This document shows positions 7,462 to 16,800 of a DNA stretch of 53,380 nt, piece by piece (position 1 is the first letter of the stretch; each line of letters starts with the position of its first letter). The DNA is taken from NCBI GenBank assembly GCA_028818795.1, contig JAPPND010000168.1, positions 1-53,380 of the forward strand, given 5' to 3'. The position numbers were made by a program, and so were the translations under genes. Under the pieces are notes generated by a model that did not search any database, was not told the DNA's origin, and saw only the letters and a list, made by a program, of their open reading frames with translations. This DNA is from Gammaproteobacteria bacterium. Lineage in GTDB: Bacteria; Pseudomonadota; Gammaproteobacteria; Pseudomonadales; Azotimanducaceae.

Positions 7462-9096
7462 ATGAAAGTAGCCGCCGCCATCGCCGATGCGATGAAGCGG
7501 GAGGGGATCGACACGATCTTCACCTACCCAGTCAATCCCATCATCGAAGCCGCCGCCGTGGCCGACATCCGCACCATCGTCGTGCGCCAGGAGCGCATCG
7601 GCCTGCACATGGCGGACGCCTATTCACGGCTGTCGTCCGGGAACAAGATCGGCGTGTTCACCATGCAGCACGGGCCGGGTTCCGAGAATGCATTCGGGGG
7701 TGTTGCCCAAGCGTACTCCGAGTCGGCACCGATCCTCGTGCTCCCCGCCGGCTACCCGCGACGCCTAATGAACTACTACCCGAATTTCAACTCGACGCTG
7801 AACATGCGCCACGTCACGAAGTGGGCCGAGCCCCTCACCATGGGCCGTGCCATACCGGAGGTGATGCGGAGGGCATTCTTCCAGTTGCGCAACGGTCGCC
7901 CCGGTCCCGTGCTGATTGAAATCCCGGTGGACGTGTTCGGCGAGGATGTGCCCGAGGGTTGGGAGCATACGCCGAGCTACGCGACGCGAGTCGGCCCGGA
8001 CCCTGCGGACGTTGATCGAGCCGCCGAGGTTCTGGCCAACGCCGAACGCCCGGTCATCTATGCCGGCCAGGGCGTCCACTACGCCGAGGCGTGGGAGGAA
8101 CTGAAGGCGTTCGCCGAGGAATGGCAGATTCCGGTTACCACGAGCCTCGAGGGCAAGAGCGCGTTCAACGAGACCCATCCGTTGGCGCTAGGCTCCGGGG
8201 GCCGGGCCAACCCCCGTACCGTGAAGACCTTCCTGAACGAAGCCGACGTGATATTCGGCGTCGGCTGCAGTTTCGCGCTGACCGGGTTCGGCGTACCGAT
8301 GCCCCGCGGCAAGACCATCGTCCATGCAACGCTGGATCCGATGGACCTGAACAAGGACGTGCCGGCCGGATACGCGCTCATCGGCGATGCGAAGTTGAGC
8401 CTTGCCGCACTCAGCGAGGCGATGGCGGACCGGGACCACGCCCGGGCGGACAACCGCCGGGGGACCGTCCAGAAGCGGATCGCCGACCTCAAGGCCGCCT
8501 GGCTCGGCGAGTGGCAGGCCAAGCGCGCCAACAACGAGGCACCGATCAATCCCTACCGGGTGCTGAACGAACTGAACCAGACCGTGGACATCGACAATAC
8601 CGTCATCACCCACGACGCCGGCAGCCCGCGCGACCAACTCTCGCCGTTCTGGACGTCCACCACGCCCCTTTCCTACATCGGCTGGGGTAAGACGACCCAA
8701 CTCGGTTACGGCCTGGGTCTCGCCATGGGCGCCAAGGTGGCGGAGCCGGAGAAGACTTGCATCAACGTCTGGGGCGACGCCGCGATCGGCTTCACGGGCA
8801 TGGACTTCGAGACCGCGGTGCGGGAACGGATTCCGATCCTGTCGATTCTCATGAACAACTTCTCCATGGCCATCGAGATACCGATCATGCGGGTCGCCCA
8901 GGAGAAGTACGGTTCGACGGACATCTCCGGCAACTACGCCGACATGGCCAAGGCCTTCGGAGGCTACGGTGAACGGATCACAGATCCCGGCGACATCCGT
9001 GCCGCCATCGAGCGAGGAATCGCGGCCACGAAGGACGGGCAGCCGGCACTGTTGGAGTTCATTACCGACAAGGAGATCACGATCTCGAACGAGTAG
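7462..9096 (+). CDS. Thiamine diphosphate-dependent enzyme, acetolactate synthase-like
   Basis: A 544-residue ThDP enzyme with the three-domain order of acetohydroxyacid synthase, benzoylformate decarboxylase and oxalyl-CoA decarboxylase. RQERIGLHMADAYSR carries the catalytic Glu44 that activates the cofactor. QHGPGSENAFGG and the central FAD/NAD-like domain follow. WGDAAIGFTG with NN at 465-466 is the ThDP/Mg motif, with GDA instead of the commoner GDG. The start is the ATG after AAGGA at 7450; the frame extends upstream but through repeat DNA. Neighbours give no clear substrate; decarboxylation or carboligation of a 2-keto acid is the safest reading. Confidence 0.85.
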   Translation: MKVAAAIADAMKREGIDTIFTYPVNPIIEAAAVADIRTIVVRQERIGLHMADAYSRLSSGNKIGVFTMQHGPGSENAFGGVAQAYSESAPILVLPAGYPRRLMNYYPNFNSTLNMRHVTKWAEPLTMGRAIPEVMRRAFFQLRNGRPGPVLIEIPVDVFGEDVPEGWEHTPSYATRVGPDPADVDRAAEVLANAERPVIYAGQGVHYAEAWEELKAFAEEWQIPVTTSLEGKSAFNETHPLALGSGGRANPRTVKTFLNEADVIFGVGCSFALTGFGVPMPRGKTIVHATLDPMDLNKDVPAGYALIGDAKLSLAALSEAMADRDHARADNRRGTVQKRIADLKAAWLGEWQAKRANNEAPINPYRVLNELNQTVDIDNTVITHDAGSPRDQLSPFWTSTTPLSYIGWGKTTQLGYGLGLAMGAKVAEPEKTCINVWGDAAIGFTGMDFETAVRERIPILSILMNNFSMAIEIPIMRVAQEKYGSTDISGNYADMAKAFGGYGERITDPGDIRAAIERGIAATKDGQPALLEFITDKEITISNE

Positions 9097-9176
9097 GCCG
9101 CACCCCTTCGTTGGGACGAGTCTTCGGCTGCTGCGATCTGCCGACGAACGGTTGAGAGACAAGGTCGTTGTCCGTC

Positions 9177-9214
9177 GTTAGCCATCGATGGATAATTATC
9201 CATGAATGGCTAAC
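9177..9214. promoter_or_regulatory. 38-bp near-perfect palindrome, candidate operator
   Basis: GTTAGCCAT-cg-ATGGATAATTATCCAT-ga-ATGGCTAAC is symmetric except for two 2-base positions. It is AT-rich in GC-rich surroundings and ends 14 bases before the ATG of the ATPase gene. A further half-site-like TAGCTAAA follows at 9217-9224. The position suggests an operator or autoregulatory site; as RNA it would be a strong hairpin covering the leader. Confidence 0.55.
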
Positions 9215-9228
9215 AATAGCTAAAAGCG

Positions 9229-10338
9229 ATGGTCAACGAAGATCCTTGGCACTTCAAGCGGCACGACTTGGCTCGACGCACGTTGACCCTGCTAACGGAG
9301 GGTCCCGCCCGTGCACTGACGCTCTTCGCACCACGACGCACCGGCAAGACCGAGTTCCTGATCAAGGATCTTGGGCCTCAGGCCGAAACCCAGGGCCACC
9401 GCGTCGTCTACATGTCGTTCTGGCAGGATCCGATGTCCCCCTTGGCGGCTCTCCTGCATGCCCTGGAGACCTCGCTAAAGCAGGGATCGTTCGCCGACCG
9501 ACTCCGTCGAGCAGGCCATGCACTGTCCCCGAAGCTCCAACTATCGATTCCGATGGTTGGGAAAGCGGAGGTCGACGTGAGCACACTGACAGGGAAGCCG
9601 CCCAGCGAGGTGCTGCTCTACCTGGACGACCTGCTGGAGCGGGTTTCAGCACGAGGCAAACCAACGATCCTGCTGCTGGACGAGGTGCAGGAGCTTGCCC
9701 GACGCCAAGACAACCAGGCCCTAGTCGCTGCGCTCAGGACGGCCCTAGACAAGCGACCCGATCGGCTCAAGTCGGTGTTCACCGGCTCCAGCCGAGAGGG
9801 TCTTGCCGCCATGTTTGCCGCCCGGCAAGCGCCATTCTTCCATTTCGCGACGCCAATCGACCTCCCGGCGCTCGGCGAACCGTTCGTCGACCACATCCTG
9901 GCGACGATGGCCGATGCTACCCAACGTCGTCCTGATCGCGACGAGATGCTTGACGCATTCCATGACTTGCACCGCAACCCCTATTACTTCCGGATGCTGG
10001 TGGAAACGATGCTCCTGAATCCTGGCCTCACGACCGCAGCCGCGCTCCGAGAAGTCCACCACCGTGTCGCGGCGGAACTCGGCTACCAAGACACCTGGCT
10101 CTCGTTGTCGCCACTCCAGCGAGCCGTGGCGCAAGCGCTACTCGAACAAGCCAAACCATTCAGCCAGCCATCCCGAGATTTCATGGCAGGCAAGCTCGAC
10201 GAAGGGATGCCTTCTCAGGGCCGTATTCAAGCCGCCCTGCGAAAACTGCAACGACTCGGTCTCGCGGACAGGGAAGACGGCGGCTGGCGGCTAGCCGACC
10301 CGGAGTGGGCGATGTGGATTCGCGATGCCGATGTATGA
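9229..10338 (+). CDS. AAA/archaeal-type ATPase with C-terminal winged helix, function unknown
   Basis: A 369-residue P-loop ATPase. Walker A is APRRTGKTE (34-42), Walker B is TILLLDE (146-152), and a sensor-like FTGSSREGL follows near 184-192. The C-terminal third (LSPLQRAVAQALL, then SQGRIQAALRKLQRLGLADRE) looks like a winged-helix DNA-binding domain, as in STAND-like and archaeal ATPases. No nuclease or partner gene is next to it. A 38-bp palindrome sits just upstream. Proteins of this shape occur in mobile or defence settings, but the role here is not known. Confidence 0.65.
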   Translation: MVNEDPWHFKRHDLARRTLTLLTEGPARALTLFAPRRTGKTEFLIKDLGPQAETQGHRVVYMSFWQDPMSPLAALLHALETSLKQGSFADRLRRAGHALSPKLQLSIPMVGKAEVDVSTLTGKPPSEVLLYLDDLLERVSARGKPTILLLDEVQELARRQDNQALVAALRTALDKRPDRLKSVFTGSSREGLAAMFAARQAPFFHFATPIDLPALGEPFVDHILATMADATQRRPDRDEMLDAFHDLHRNPYYFRMLVETMLLNPGLTTAAALREVHHRVAAELGYQDTWLSLSPLQRAVAQALLEQAKPFSQPSRDFMAGKLDEGMPSQGRIQAALRKLQRLGLADREDGGWRLADPEWAMWIRDADV

Positions 10339-10378
10339 TGGTCGTTCCGCCCGCCGCCCGACCCAACGGCCACGCCCA

Positions 10379-12016
10379 ATGACCGAGTTTCCACTACCCG
10401 GCGCCCCGCCCCGTCTACTCGACGACGAAGCCATGCAGGGTTTCATCCGCGAGGGATACGTTGCCCTGAAGTCGGAACTTCCGAGGGAGTTCCACGACCG
10501 CATGCACGATGCCCTCGATGCGCTCGATGAGAGGGGCCCGCTCGGCCACAACAACCTGTTGCCGTGCGTCCCTGAACTTGCCCGCCTGCTCGACGAACCC
10601 GTGGTGCGCGGCGCACTGACCTCCATTCTCGGACCGGGCTACTACCTGCACTTCCATCGCCACGATCACTTCAGCTTGTTCAACGAAGCGCAGCCCCTGC
10701 ACAAGGACGGCGACAACCACTCCCACAACGCCGTCGACGGCCTGCGGCGGATCCACCGCACCCGCTTCGCGATGCTGTTCTACTACCCGCAGGACACCCC
10801 GCCTGAGAAAGGGCCGACGGGTATCGTGCCACGCAGTCAGTACGTGCCCCGGCGAGCGCTGGAGGCGGCTCGCTACCGACTGAACGAGTTCAACAACCGC
10901 CTTCGTAAGGAAATCGAGACCGAGATCGGCGAGAGCGCGTTCAGCCCCCGGGGAAGGGAGCTTTGGCAGGAACGACGACAGCGGTTCCACGCGGAAAACC
11001 CGGAGACCATGGCCAAGTTGAAGGCCCTGGACGAGCCATGGGAGTCGGCGAAGATTCCACTCACGGGCGACGCGGGTACGTTCACCATCGTCCACTTCGA
11101 CATGGTGCACGGGCGGTACAGCGCCAACACGACGGATTTGAGCCGCCACATGGTGAAGTTCCTGTTTACCCGCGACCGGGAGCCCGTGGGTCCAGCCTGG
11201 AACGGAAGCGGTGCCCGCTGGCCCGGCGAAAACGACCCGTTGGAGCCCATCTGGCGAGCGTCCTGGGATTGGCACTGCCACACCGCGTCGGAACGGCGCG
11301 GATTCGAAATGGCGAGTGCGCTGGACGCCTTGGACGGTACCAACGACCACAGGGCTCTCGGCGCCGCCTATACCCTCGGCACTCAGGCCAAGTGGCGCAA
11401 GGACGGGCTCGAGGCGTTGTTCGATCGTTTCCTGGGGGACGACCTCGGTCGCCGAGTCGTGGCGACCTACGGCATCGTCGCCGCCGGCGAAGCGGGCGTC
11501 CCGCATCTACTTGAAGCGCTGCACGCCGCAGACGCCCAGTTGGCCGCGCGGATCATCGACGTATTGGGCGACATCGGGCCACCGGCAGCATCGGCACTAA
11601 CAGAACTGACTTCCGCGACCCGGCACCTGGATGTCAACGTGCGGCGGTACGCCGCGGAAGCATTGGGCACGGTGGCCCAAGGTACGCACTTCGATGCCAA
11701 GATCCTGGCCGGACCCTTGGCCGACGAAGACGCCCTGGTACGCCGCAACGCCGCCCTCGCCACTGCCCGCCTCACTCCCGAGATCGGTAGTCGCGACGAC
11801 CTCGTTCCAGCGCTTGCCGAGAACCTCTACCACTGGCATCACCATGTTCGCGGCTGGTCCATCGAGGCGCTGCAGCGCCTGGGTTCATCCGCAGCTAGGA
11901 ACGTCGCCCTGCGCTATCTGTCGGCTGCCCGGTGGGATCCGATGCCCAAATCCGGTGACACGCCCACGGGTGCGCCGGCGCCCAAGGGCGTCGTCAAAGC
12001 CGTCACGATGCTATGA
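10379..12016 (+). CDS. Phytanoyl-CoA dioxygenase-family protein fused to HEAT repeats (copy 1)
   Basis: 545 residues. The N-terminal ~270 residues are a PhyH-type Fe(II)/2-oxoglutarate dioxygenase: HKD (108-110) is the HxD pair and VHFDMVHG contains the distal His244, with LSRHMVKFLF after it for co-substrate binding. From about 330 to the end are alpha-helical HEAT/PBS-lyase-type repeats (PAASALTELTSATRHLDVNVRRYAAEAL and similar). The start is the ATG at 10379; an earlier in-frame ATG at 10325 lies inside the ATPase gene. It overlaps the next gene by ATGA. A paralogue of the same architecture lies at 27319-28908. The substrate is unknown; free small molecules rather than phytanoyl-CoA are common in this family. 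Confidence 0.85.
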   Translation: MTEFPLPGAPPRLLDDEAMQGFIREGYVALKSELPREFHDRMHDALDALDERGPLGHNNLLPCVPELARLLDEPVVRGALTSILGPGYYLHFHRHDHFSLFNEAQPLHKDGDNHSHNAVDGLRRIHRTRFAMLFYYPQDTPPEKGPTGIVPRSQYVPRRALEAARYRLNEFNNRLRKEIETEIGESAFSPRGRELWQERRQRFHAENPETMAKLKALDEPWESAKIPLTGDAGTFTIVHFDMVHGRYSANTTDLSRHMVKFLFTRDREPVGPAWNGSGARWPGENDPLEPIWRASWDWHCHTASERRGFEMASALDALDGTNDHRALGAAYTLGTQAKWRKDGLEALFDRFLGDDLGRRVVATYGIVAAGEAGVPHLLEALHAADAQLAARIIDVLGDIGPPAASALTELTSATRHLDVNVRRYAAEALGTVAQGTHFDAKILAGPLADEDALVRRNAALATARLTPEIGSRDDLVPALAENLYHWHHHVRGWSIEALQRLGSSAARNVALRYLSAARWDPMPKSGDTPTGAPAPKGVVKAVTML

Positions 12017-12951
12017 AGCTCGGCGTCAGCCACCAGCGTCCCGAGGATCTCAACGCGGACCGGTTCACCTACCTCAGGACAATGGGCGTCGAGACCATGG
12101 AGGTCCGGCTGCGGAGCGAGGATGCCACTTTCGACACCCTGAGCGCGATCCGCGACCGCGTGAACGGCGCGGGTTTCGAGTTGCATGAGATCATGCTCGA
12201 CGATCTCTACTCGGCACCCGCTTTCACCCTCGGGCTCGACGACCGGGATGCCGTGATCGACCGCTTCACCGAATTCGTCACCGACCTCGGGCGCCTCGGC
12301 ATCGCCTACACGACCTACGCCTGGCATACCGGCGGGGCCTATCAGACCGGGACCACCACGTCCCGTGGGGCTCTCACCCGCGAGTACCGCGACGGCGATG
12401 CCCAAGCACTGCCAAACGCCTATTCGGAGACCTACGACGACCACGCAATGTGGGACAACTACGCCTATTTCATCGAGCGCGTCCTCCCGGTTGCCAAGGC
12501 CGCCGGCGTCAGCCTGCAACTGCATCCCAACGACCCGCCCGTCAACCACCAGGGCGTGGCGCGGATCTTCCGCAGCACCGGCGCGTTTCGAGAGGCCATC
12601 GACATCGCCGGCGGCGACACCCACGGGGGCATCCTGTTCTGCGTCGGCACGTGGTCGGAGATGGTGGGACCTGACGGCAAAGGCGAAGACATTCCGGCTG
12701 CCATCCGCGAGTTCGGCGCCAGCGGCCACATCCACCAGGTGCACTTTCGCAACACGTCGAGCCCGCTGCCGAGTTTCCACGAGACCTTTCCGGACAACGG
12801 CTACGTCGACCTCGTGGAAGTCATGCGCGCCCTCGTCGACATAGGCTTCAACGGCATCGTGGTCCCAGACCATGTCCCGGGCGACGGACGCATCGAGGAG
12901 GCCTACACCTTCGGCTACATCCGCGCGTTGATCCAAGCCTTCGGCGGATAG
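12013..12951 (+). CDS. Mannonate dehydratase-like TIM-barrel enzyme
   Basis: A 312-residue UxuA-family protein. HPNDPP (171-176), CVGTWSEM (210-217), HFRN (244-247) and the HE pair at 256-257 match the metal and substrate site of mannonate dehydratase, which converts D-mannonate to 2-keto-3-deoxygluconate. It is shorter than UxuA (about 360-395), so a related sugar acid is possible. It starts at ATGA overlapping the PhyH-HEAT stop, so the two are coupled and probably act in one pathway. Confidence 0.8.
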   Translation: MKLGVSHQRPEDLNADRFTYLRTMGVETMEVRLRSEDATFDTLSAIRDRVNGAGFELHEIMLDDLYSAPAFTLGLDDRDAVIDRFTEFVTDLGRLGIAYTTYAWHTGGAYQTGTTTSRGALTREYRDGDAQALPNAYSETYDDHAMWDNYAYFIERVLPVAKAAGVSLQLHPNDPPVNHQGVARIFRSTGAFREAIDIAGGDTHGGILFCVGTWSEMVGPDGKGEDIPAAIREFGASGHIHQVHFRNTSSPLPSFHETFPDNGYVDLVEVMRALVDIGFNGIVVPDHVPGDGRIEEAYTFGYIRALIQAFGG

Positions 12952-12978
12952 CCCGCCAACCCCTCAGGTCACCGAGAC

Positions 12979-14820
12979 ATGGCCACGGCGGCAGGCAGCG
13001 TCGAGGACTTCAGGAGCGCTTGGCGGCAGAGCATCGCCGTCGTTCCACGGGTGTTCGCGTTTCTCTGGGAGGTGTCGCCAACGCTGTTCGTCACGCTGGC
13101 ATGCATCCTGCTCTTCAATGCCTTCGCGCCGGCGGCGCTGGCCTGGCTCACCATGAAGGTGATCGTCGACGGGGTCGTCGAGGCCGCGACGACGGCTTCC
13201 GGATGGCTCGCGCTAGTCGTTCCGCTCGCCGCCGTGTTCGCGATCTGGATGATCAATGCGGGCCTGTCCTCCGTGGACGTGATCGTGCGACGCGTGCTCC
13301 AGCAGAAGACCGAGGTCCTTGAGTCCGTGAAACTTCTCGAGAAGTCCGCGACGCTCGATATCGCCTTCTTCGAGACCCCACGGTTCTACGACCATCTTCA
13401 CCAAGCGGTGAACCACCGCTGGTACGTGCACTTAGTCGCGAACCAGTCGTTGAGCCTGCTGCAGCAGGGCATCTCCCTGGTTGCGATGCTGGGCCTGCTG
13501 TCCGTGCTCCACCCGGTCGCCATCGCCGTGCTTCTGTCCACGGCGCTGCCCAGCCTCCTGTTGCAAGGGCGCTTCGCCAAGCGGCGGAGCGAGTTCTTCG
13601 ACGAGATGGCGCGCAACAGTCGGGTTCAGGAATACCTCCACGACCTGCTCACGAGTCGCCAATCCGCCGCCGAAGTCCGCGTGTTCGGACTTGCCCGTCA
13701 CTTCGTCGACAGGTTTCTCGACCTTGCCAGGATCCAGGTGAACACCTTCTGGAACCGGGAACGCCGGATCCTCGGCGTCGACGTCTGCCTAAGTGCGCTG
13801 TCGCTGGTCGGCACCGCCCTCATCTGGGTGTTCGCCGTCATCCAGGCCGTCGGTCTCGGATTTCCCTCGGCGACCTCACCCTCGTGTTCACCGCCTCCAT
13901 GCAGTGCCGCAGTCAACTCGAGGGATTGGTGAACTCGATCGGTCAAGGTGTTCGAAGGCGTGCTCATGGCGTCTCGGTACTTCCAGTTCATCGACCTTGA
14001 CCCGCGGTCCGCGGCGGGAACCCTTACCACCGGGCAATCCGCTCGCCCCGTACCCAGGCCGTTCGCCCGGGGACTGGAGCTTCGGGACGTGGGGTTCACC
14101 TATCCGGGGTCCGAACGAGCCGTGCTCGACGGGTTGTCATTCACGATTCCTGCGGGTGCCAAGGTCGCCATCGTCGGAGAAAACGGCGCCGGCAAGACCA
14201 CCATCGTCAAGCTGCTGTCGAGACTCTACGACCCCACGGCCGGTGCCGTGCTGTTGGACGGAACGGACCTGCGCGACTACGACCTGAACGACGTGCGCGG
14301 GGCGGTCAGCGTCGTATTCCAGGACTTCGTCCGCTACGAGTTCTCGGTCGCGGACAACATCGGCTTCGGCGACGTCCGCGACGTTGACGATCGCGAACGC
14401 ATCGAAGCGACCGCCCGCCGCACCGGGGCGCACGACACCGTCGTCGCCCTGCCCCAAGGCTACGACACGATGCTGGGCAAGACCTACGACGAGGGCGTGG
14501 ACCTTTCCGGCGGCGAGTGGCAGTTCCTCGCCATCGCCAGGGCGCTGATGTCGAACGCTGAGATCCTCATCCTCGATGAACCCACGGCCGCACTCGATGC
14601 GCTGAAGGAGCAGGAGCTGTACGAACGCTTTGCCACCCTGACCGAGGGCCGGACAGTCGTGTTCATATCCCACCGGTTCTCCACCGTGCGAATGGCGGAC
14701 GCCATCGTCGTGCTGGAAGACGGTCACGTTACGGAAAGCGGTTCGCACGAGGAACTCGTCGCCCTCGGCGGCAAGTACTCACGCATGTACAAAACGCAAG
14801 CCGCCCGGTACGGAAACTGA
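12979..14820 (+). pseudogene. ABC exporter (fused membrane and ATPase domains) with two compensating frameshifts
   Basis: The first frame (12979-13932) encodes the membrane half with several hydrophobic helices. The second (from 13948) encodes the ATPase half: GENGAGKTT (Walker A), VFQDF (Q-loop), LSGGEWQF (signature), ILILDEP (Walker B) and ISHRFSTV (H-loop). Reading across all frames restores a single ABCB-type exporter: one base is missing near 13859-13861 (GGA TTT should read as GGx ATT TCC CTC GGC GAC CTC) and one base is extra near 13944-13949 (CAA G GTG TTC). Between them lies SLGDLTLVFTASMQCRSQLEGLVNSIGQ in the third frame. As written, translation stops at 13932. It may be a young pseudogene or two sequencing errors. 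Confidence 0.8.
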
Positions 14821-14931
14821 CCTGGCACCTTCGCCGCGCTTGTCTATCAACGCGACCTTACCGGCGCGCAGTCCACACTCGACCGACCGCATCCTTGCGC
14901 CACGTCGAAACCGCGGCCTTGGGGCGAGCCC

Positions 14932-15117
14932 GTAGGGGACGGCCCGAGGAGTCCGCGCCTTGAAGCGGCACCAAGTGCTGCTGCAAGGCGCGGAGACCTC
15001 GGGAGGTGGGGGCTGGGGCCAGACCGCGAGGCAAGGAGCGGTCTGGCGGCGTTGTCCCGTCCCGTTGCCAATGGAACCGGTAGGTCCGGCGCGGGCGACC
15101 ACAAGGGTCGCCCCTAC
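14932..15117. repeat. Dispersed repeat, family 1 (copy C, short palindrome with upstream module)
   Basis: GTAGGGGACGGC at 14932 opens the element. The module GTCTGGCGGCGTTGTCCCGT begins at 15041 and the short palindrome GCGGGCGACC-ACAA-GGGTCGCCCCTAC ends at 15117. Most of the 331-bp gap 14821-15151 is this element; the rest (14821-14931) shows nothing I recognise. Confidence 0.7.
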
Positions 15118-15151
15118 CGGGGCGTACAATTCAACGAGCTGCGGGTTCGTT

Positions 15152-16054
15152 TCACGCGGGTGGCGGCCCCGTGACGGTTCGGGACAGTTCCCTATCCACG
15201 AGCTTCGCGTGGTCCAGAATCAAGGTCTCGAAGCCGTCTGCCATTCCCTCGCGCCTCTTGGGTTCGGCGAGCAACCAGCTCGAGTCGCTTGGCAGAAAAT
15301 GCTCCATTTCGGCTTGGTAGGAGCCATTCGATATGGCGTCCCTGCCCGCCTTCGCCCGTTGCCGCAGGATGGCGCCGAACTCGGTTCTGTCTTCCGTCGC
15401 CACCTTTGCGGCCACGATGTCGGGTCTGAAGTCCACGCCGCGCTGTCGGAGCCACAGAATGTCGAACATGTCGCGGTGTTTGATGCGTCGCCTTCGCCCA
15501 ACCAAAGCAATGTGCTTGTCCGCGAATATCTCCTCTTTGCTTGAGGTCCTGAACGAAAACGCATCACCGACATCGCCCATGCCCGGCACCAATCCGCCAG
15601 CCATCTTGAGAGTGATGATCTCCGCGCGCGCATCGACTTGCATACCTTGGCCCAAGTCGATCTTCATTCTCGGGCGGCGTTGGCTGCGGTCCCGGCCAGG
15701 GACCTCCGCGCTGACACGCGCCAACGTCGACCCGCCTCCTGTTGGAGTGCTGACGGAGACCTTGCACCCAGTCAGCTTCCCCGTCTCGTCAGCCAAGGTC
15801 TGTCGGTCCAAGCTACGGGGTGCGAATTTCGGCGTGTGGAAGTCCAAATCCTCGCTGAACCGCGGGCTGCCGTGGCACAACCTGAGCGCCGTGCGGCCGA
15901 TGAACACCGCGTCCTCGGGCAGCAGGACGAACTTATGGATCACGTGGAATACCGCCATCGACAGCAGTTCGCTTTCCAAAGCCCGTTTCGCGTGACCGAG
16001 GCCCGGCGCGGCGGCGACGATCGCGTTGGCCCAATCTCCGAGCGTGAAGCTCAT
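15152..16054 (-). CDS. AbiEii-type nucleotidyltransferase toxin (AbiE pair 1)
   Basis: A 300-residue nucleotidyltransferase of the AbiEii/AbiGii family, toxin of type IV toxin-antitoxin systems that block phage growth. GRTALRL (53-59) and SEDLDF (67-72) form the GS...DxD active-site region; KHIAL and RDMFDILWL around 180-205 are the downstream conserved block. The start ATG at 16054 overlaps the antitoxin stop as ATGA; an earlier in-frame start inside the antitoxin gene is unlikely. Toxins of this family modify tRNA or other targets by adding nucleotides. Only distantly like AbiE pair 2 in the same window. Confidence 0.85.
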   Translation of the reverse strand: MSFTLGDWANAIVAAAPGLGHAKRALESELLSMAVFHVIHKFVLLPEDAVFIGRTALRLCHGSPRFSEDLDFHTPKFAPRSLDRQTLADETGKLTGCKVSVSTPTGGGSTLARVSAEVPGRDRSQRRPRMKIDLGQGMQVDARAEIITLKMAGGLVPGMGDVGDAFSFRTSSKEEIFADKHIALVGRRRRIKHRDMFDILWLRQRGVDFRPDIVAAKVATEDRTEFGAILRQRAKAGRDAISNGSYQAEMEHFLPSDSSWLLAEPKRREGMADGFETLILDHAKLVDRELSRTVTGPPPA

Positions 16055-16617
16055 GCATGGATCTCCCGTTCCGCATTGGGGATCTCGTCCCATTCGATCA
16101 GGTCGGTGTTTCGGCCTACCCGCATCAAGTCGCGGGCGGCAAGTCGCGGCTTCGCACAGGGCAGCCAGTCTTCGGGAGGGCTAGGCATGACGATTTCGTT
16201 CATCAACTTCGCCACCGGTCGGGCGGTATGGGTGATCAGTATCAGACCGTACGGGGTTTCTATCCTCCCGCTCCTGCCGGTGGACATGACGGTGATGGCA
16301 CCGAGCGGCTCTTGGTCGATCACGCCCCATGTCGACAAGGCCGTTTCCAGGCTGACGTAGCTGAACGAACGAGGGCGAAGCCGCAGGACTATTTCCTCGC
16401 GGATCGCGCCTGCCCGCCGCGCGTACCTATACGCGTACAGCCCCCGGCACACGTGGACCAGCAGCTTATCGCGCACGGCCGCGGCGAGCGTCTTTTCGAT
16501 TGCTCTTGGCGAGTCGTCCGGCAGCAACGCACCGGCGACTTCGCCTTTGGTGAAGACCGATCGTCCCGTGGCGCTGCACATGGCATCCAATGCCATGCGG
16601 AATTCTGCGGATCTCAT
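16051..16617 (-). CDS. AbiEi-type antitoxin (AbiE pair 1)
   Basis: A 188-residue protein upstream of and overlapping the AbiEii toxin. The N-terminal ~80 residues (FTKGEVAGALLPDDSPRAIEKTLAAAVRDKLLVHVCRGLYAYRY) are a winged-helix DNA-binding domain of the AbiEi type; the C-terminal part (SYVSLETALSTWGVIDQ, MSTGRSGRIETPYG) is the typical antitoxin domain. AbiEi proteins neutralise the toxin and repress their own promoter. The 183-bp gap to the divergent AbrB-PIN pair (16618-16800) probably holds both promoters; the imperfect ACCC/GGGT repeat at 16639-16655 could be an operator. Confidence 0.85.
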   Translation of the reverse strand: MRSAEFRMALDAMCSATGRSVFTKGEVAGALLPDDSPRAIEKTLAAAVRDKLLVHVCRGLYAYRYARRAGAIREEIVLRLRPRSFSYVSLETALSTWGVIDQEPLGAITVMSTGRSGRIETPYGLILITHTARPVAKLMNEIVMPSPPEDWLPCAKPRLAARDLMRVGRNTDLIEWDEIPNAEREIHA

Positions 16618-16800
16618 GCCTGTATCTTAACGAAAACCACCCTTAATGGATGGGTTAGAGTGCAGTTCTCTGACGCACTCCGGTCGGAGGCAGGTAGAGA
16701 TACGCCAGGTTGGTCATGTCACACCTGAAATTGAACAGTTTTCCTTGTTCGCAGCATTAGGCTACTCTATCGTCTTTCGCCGCTGTCAGAGCAGACCACC

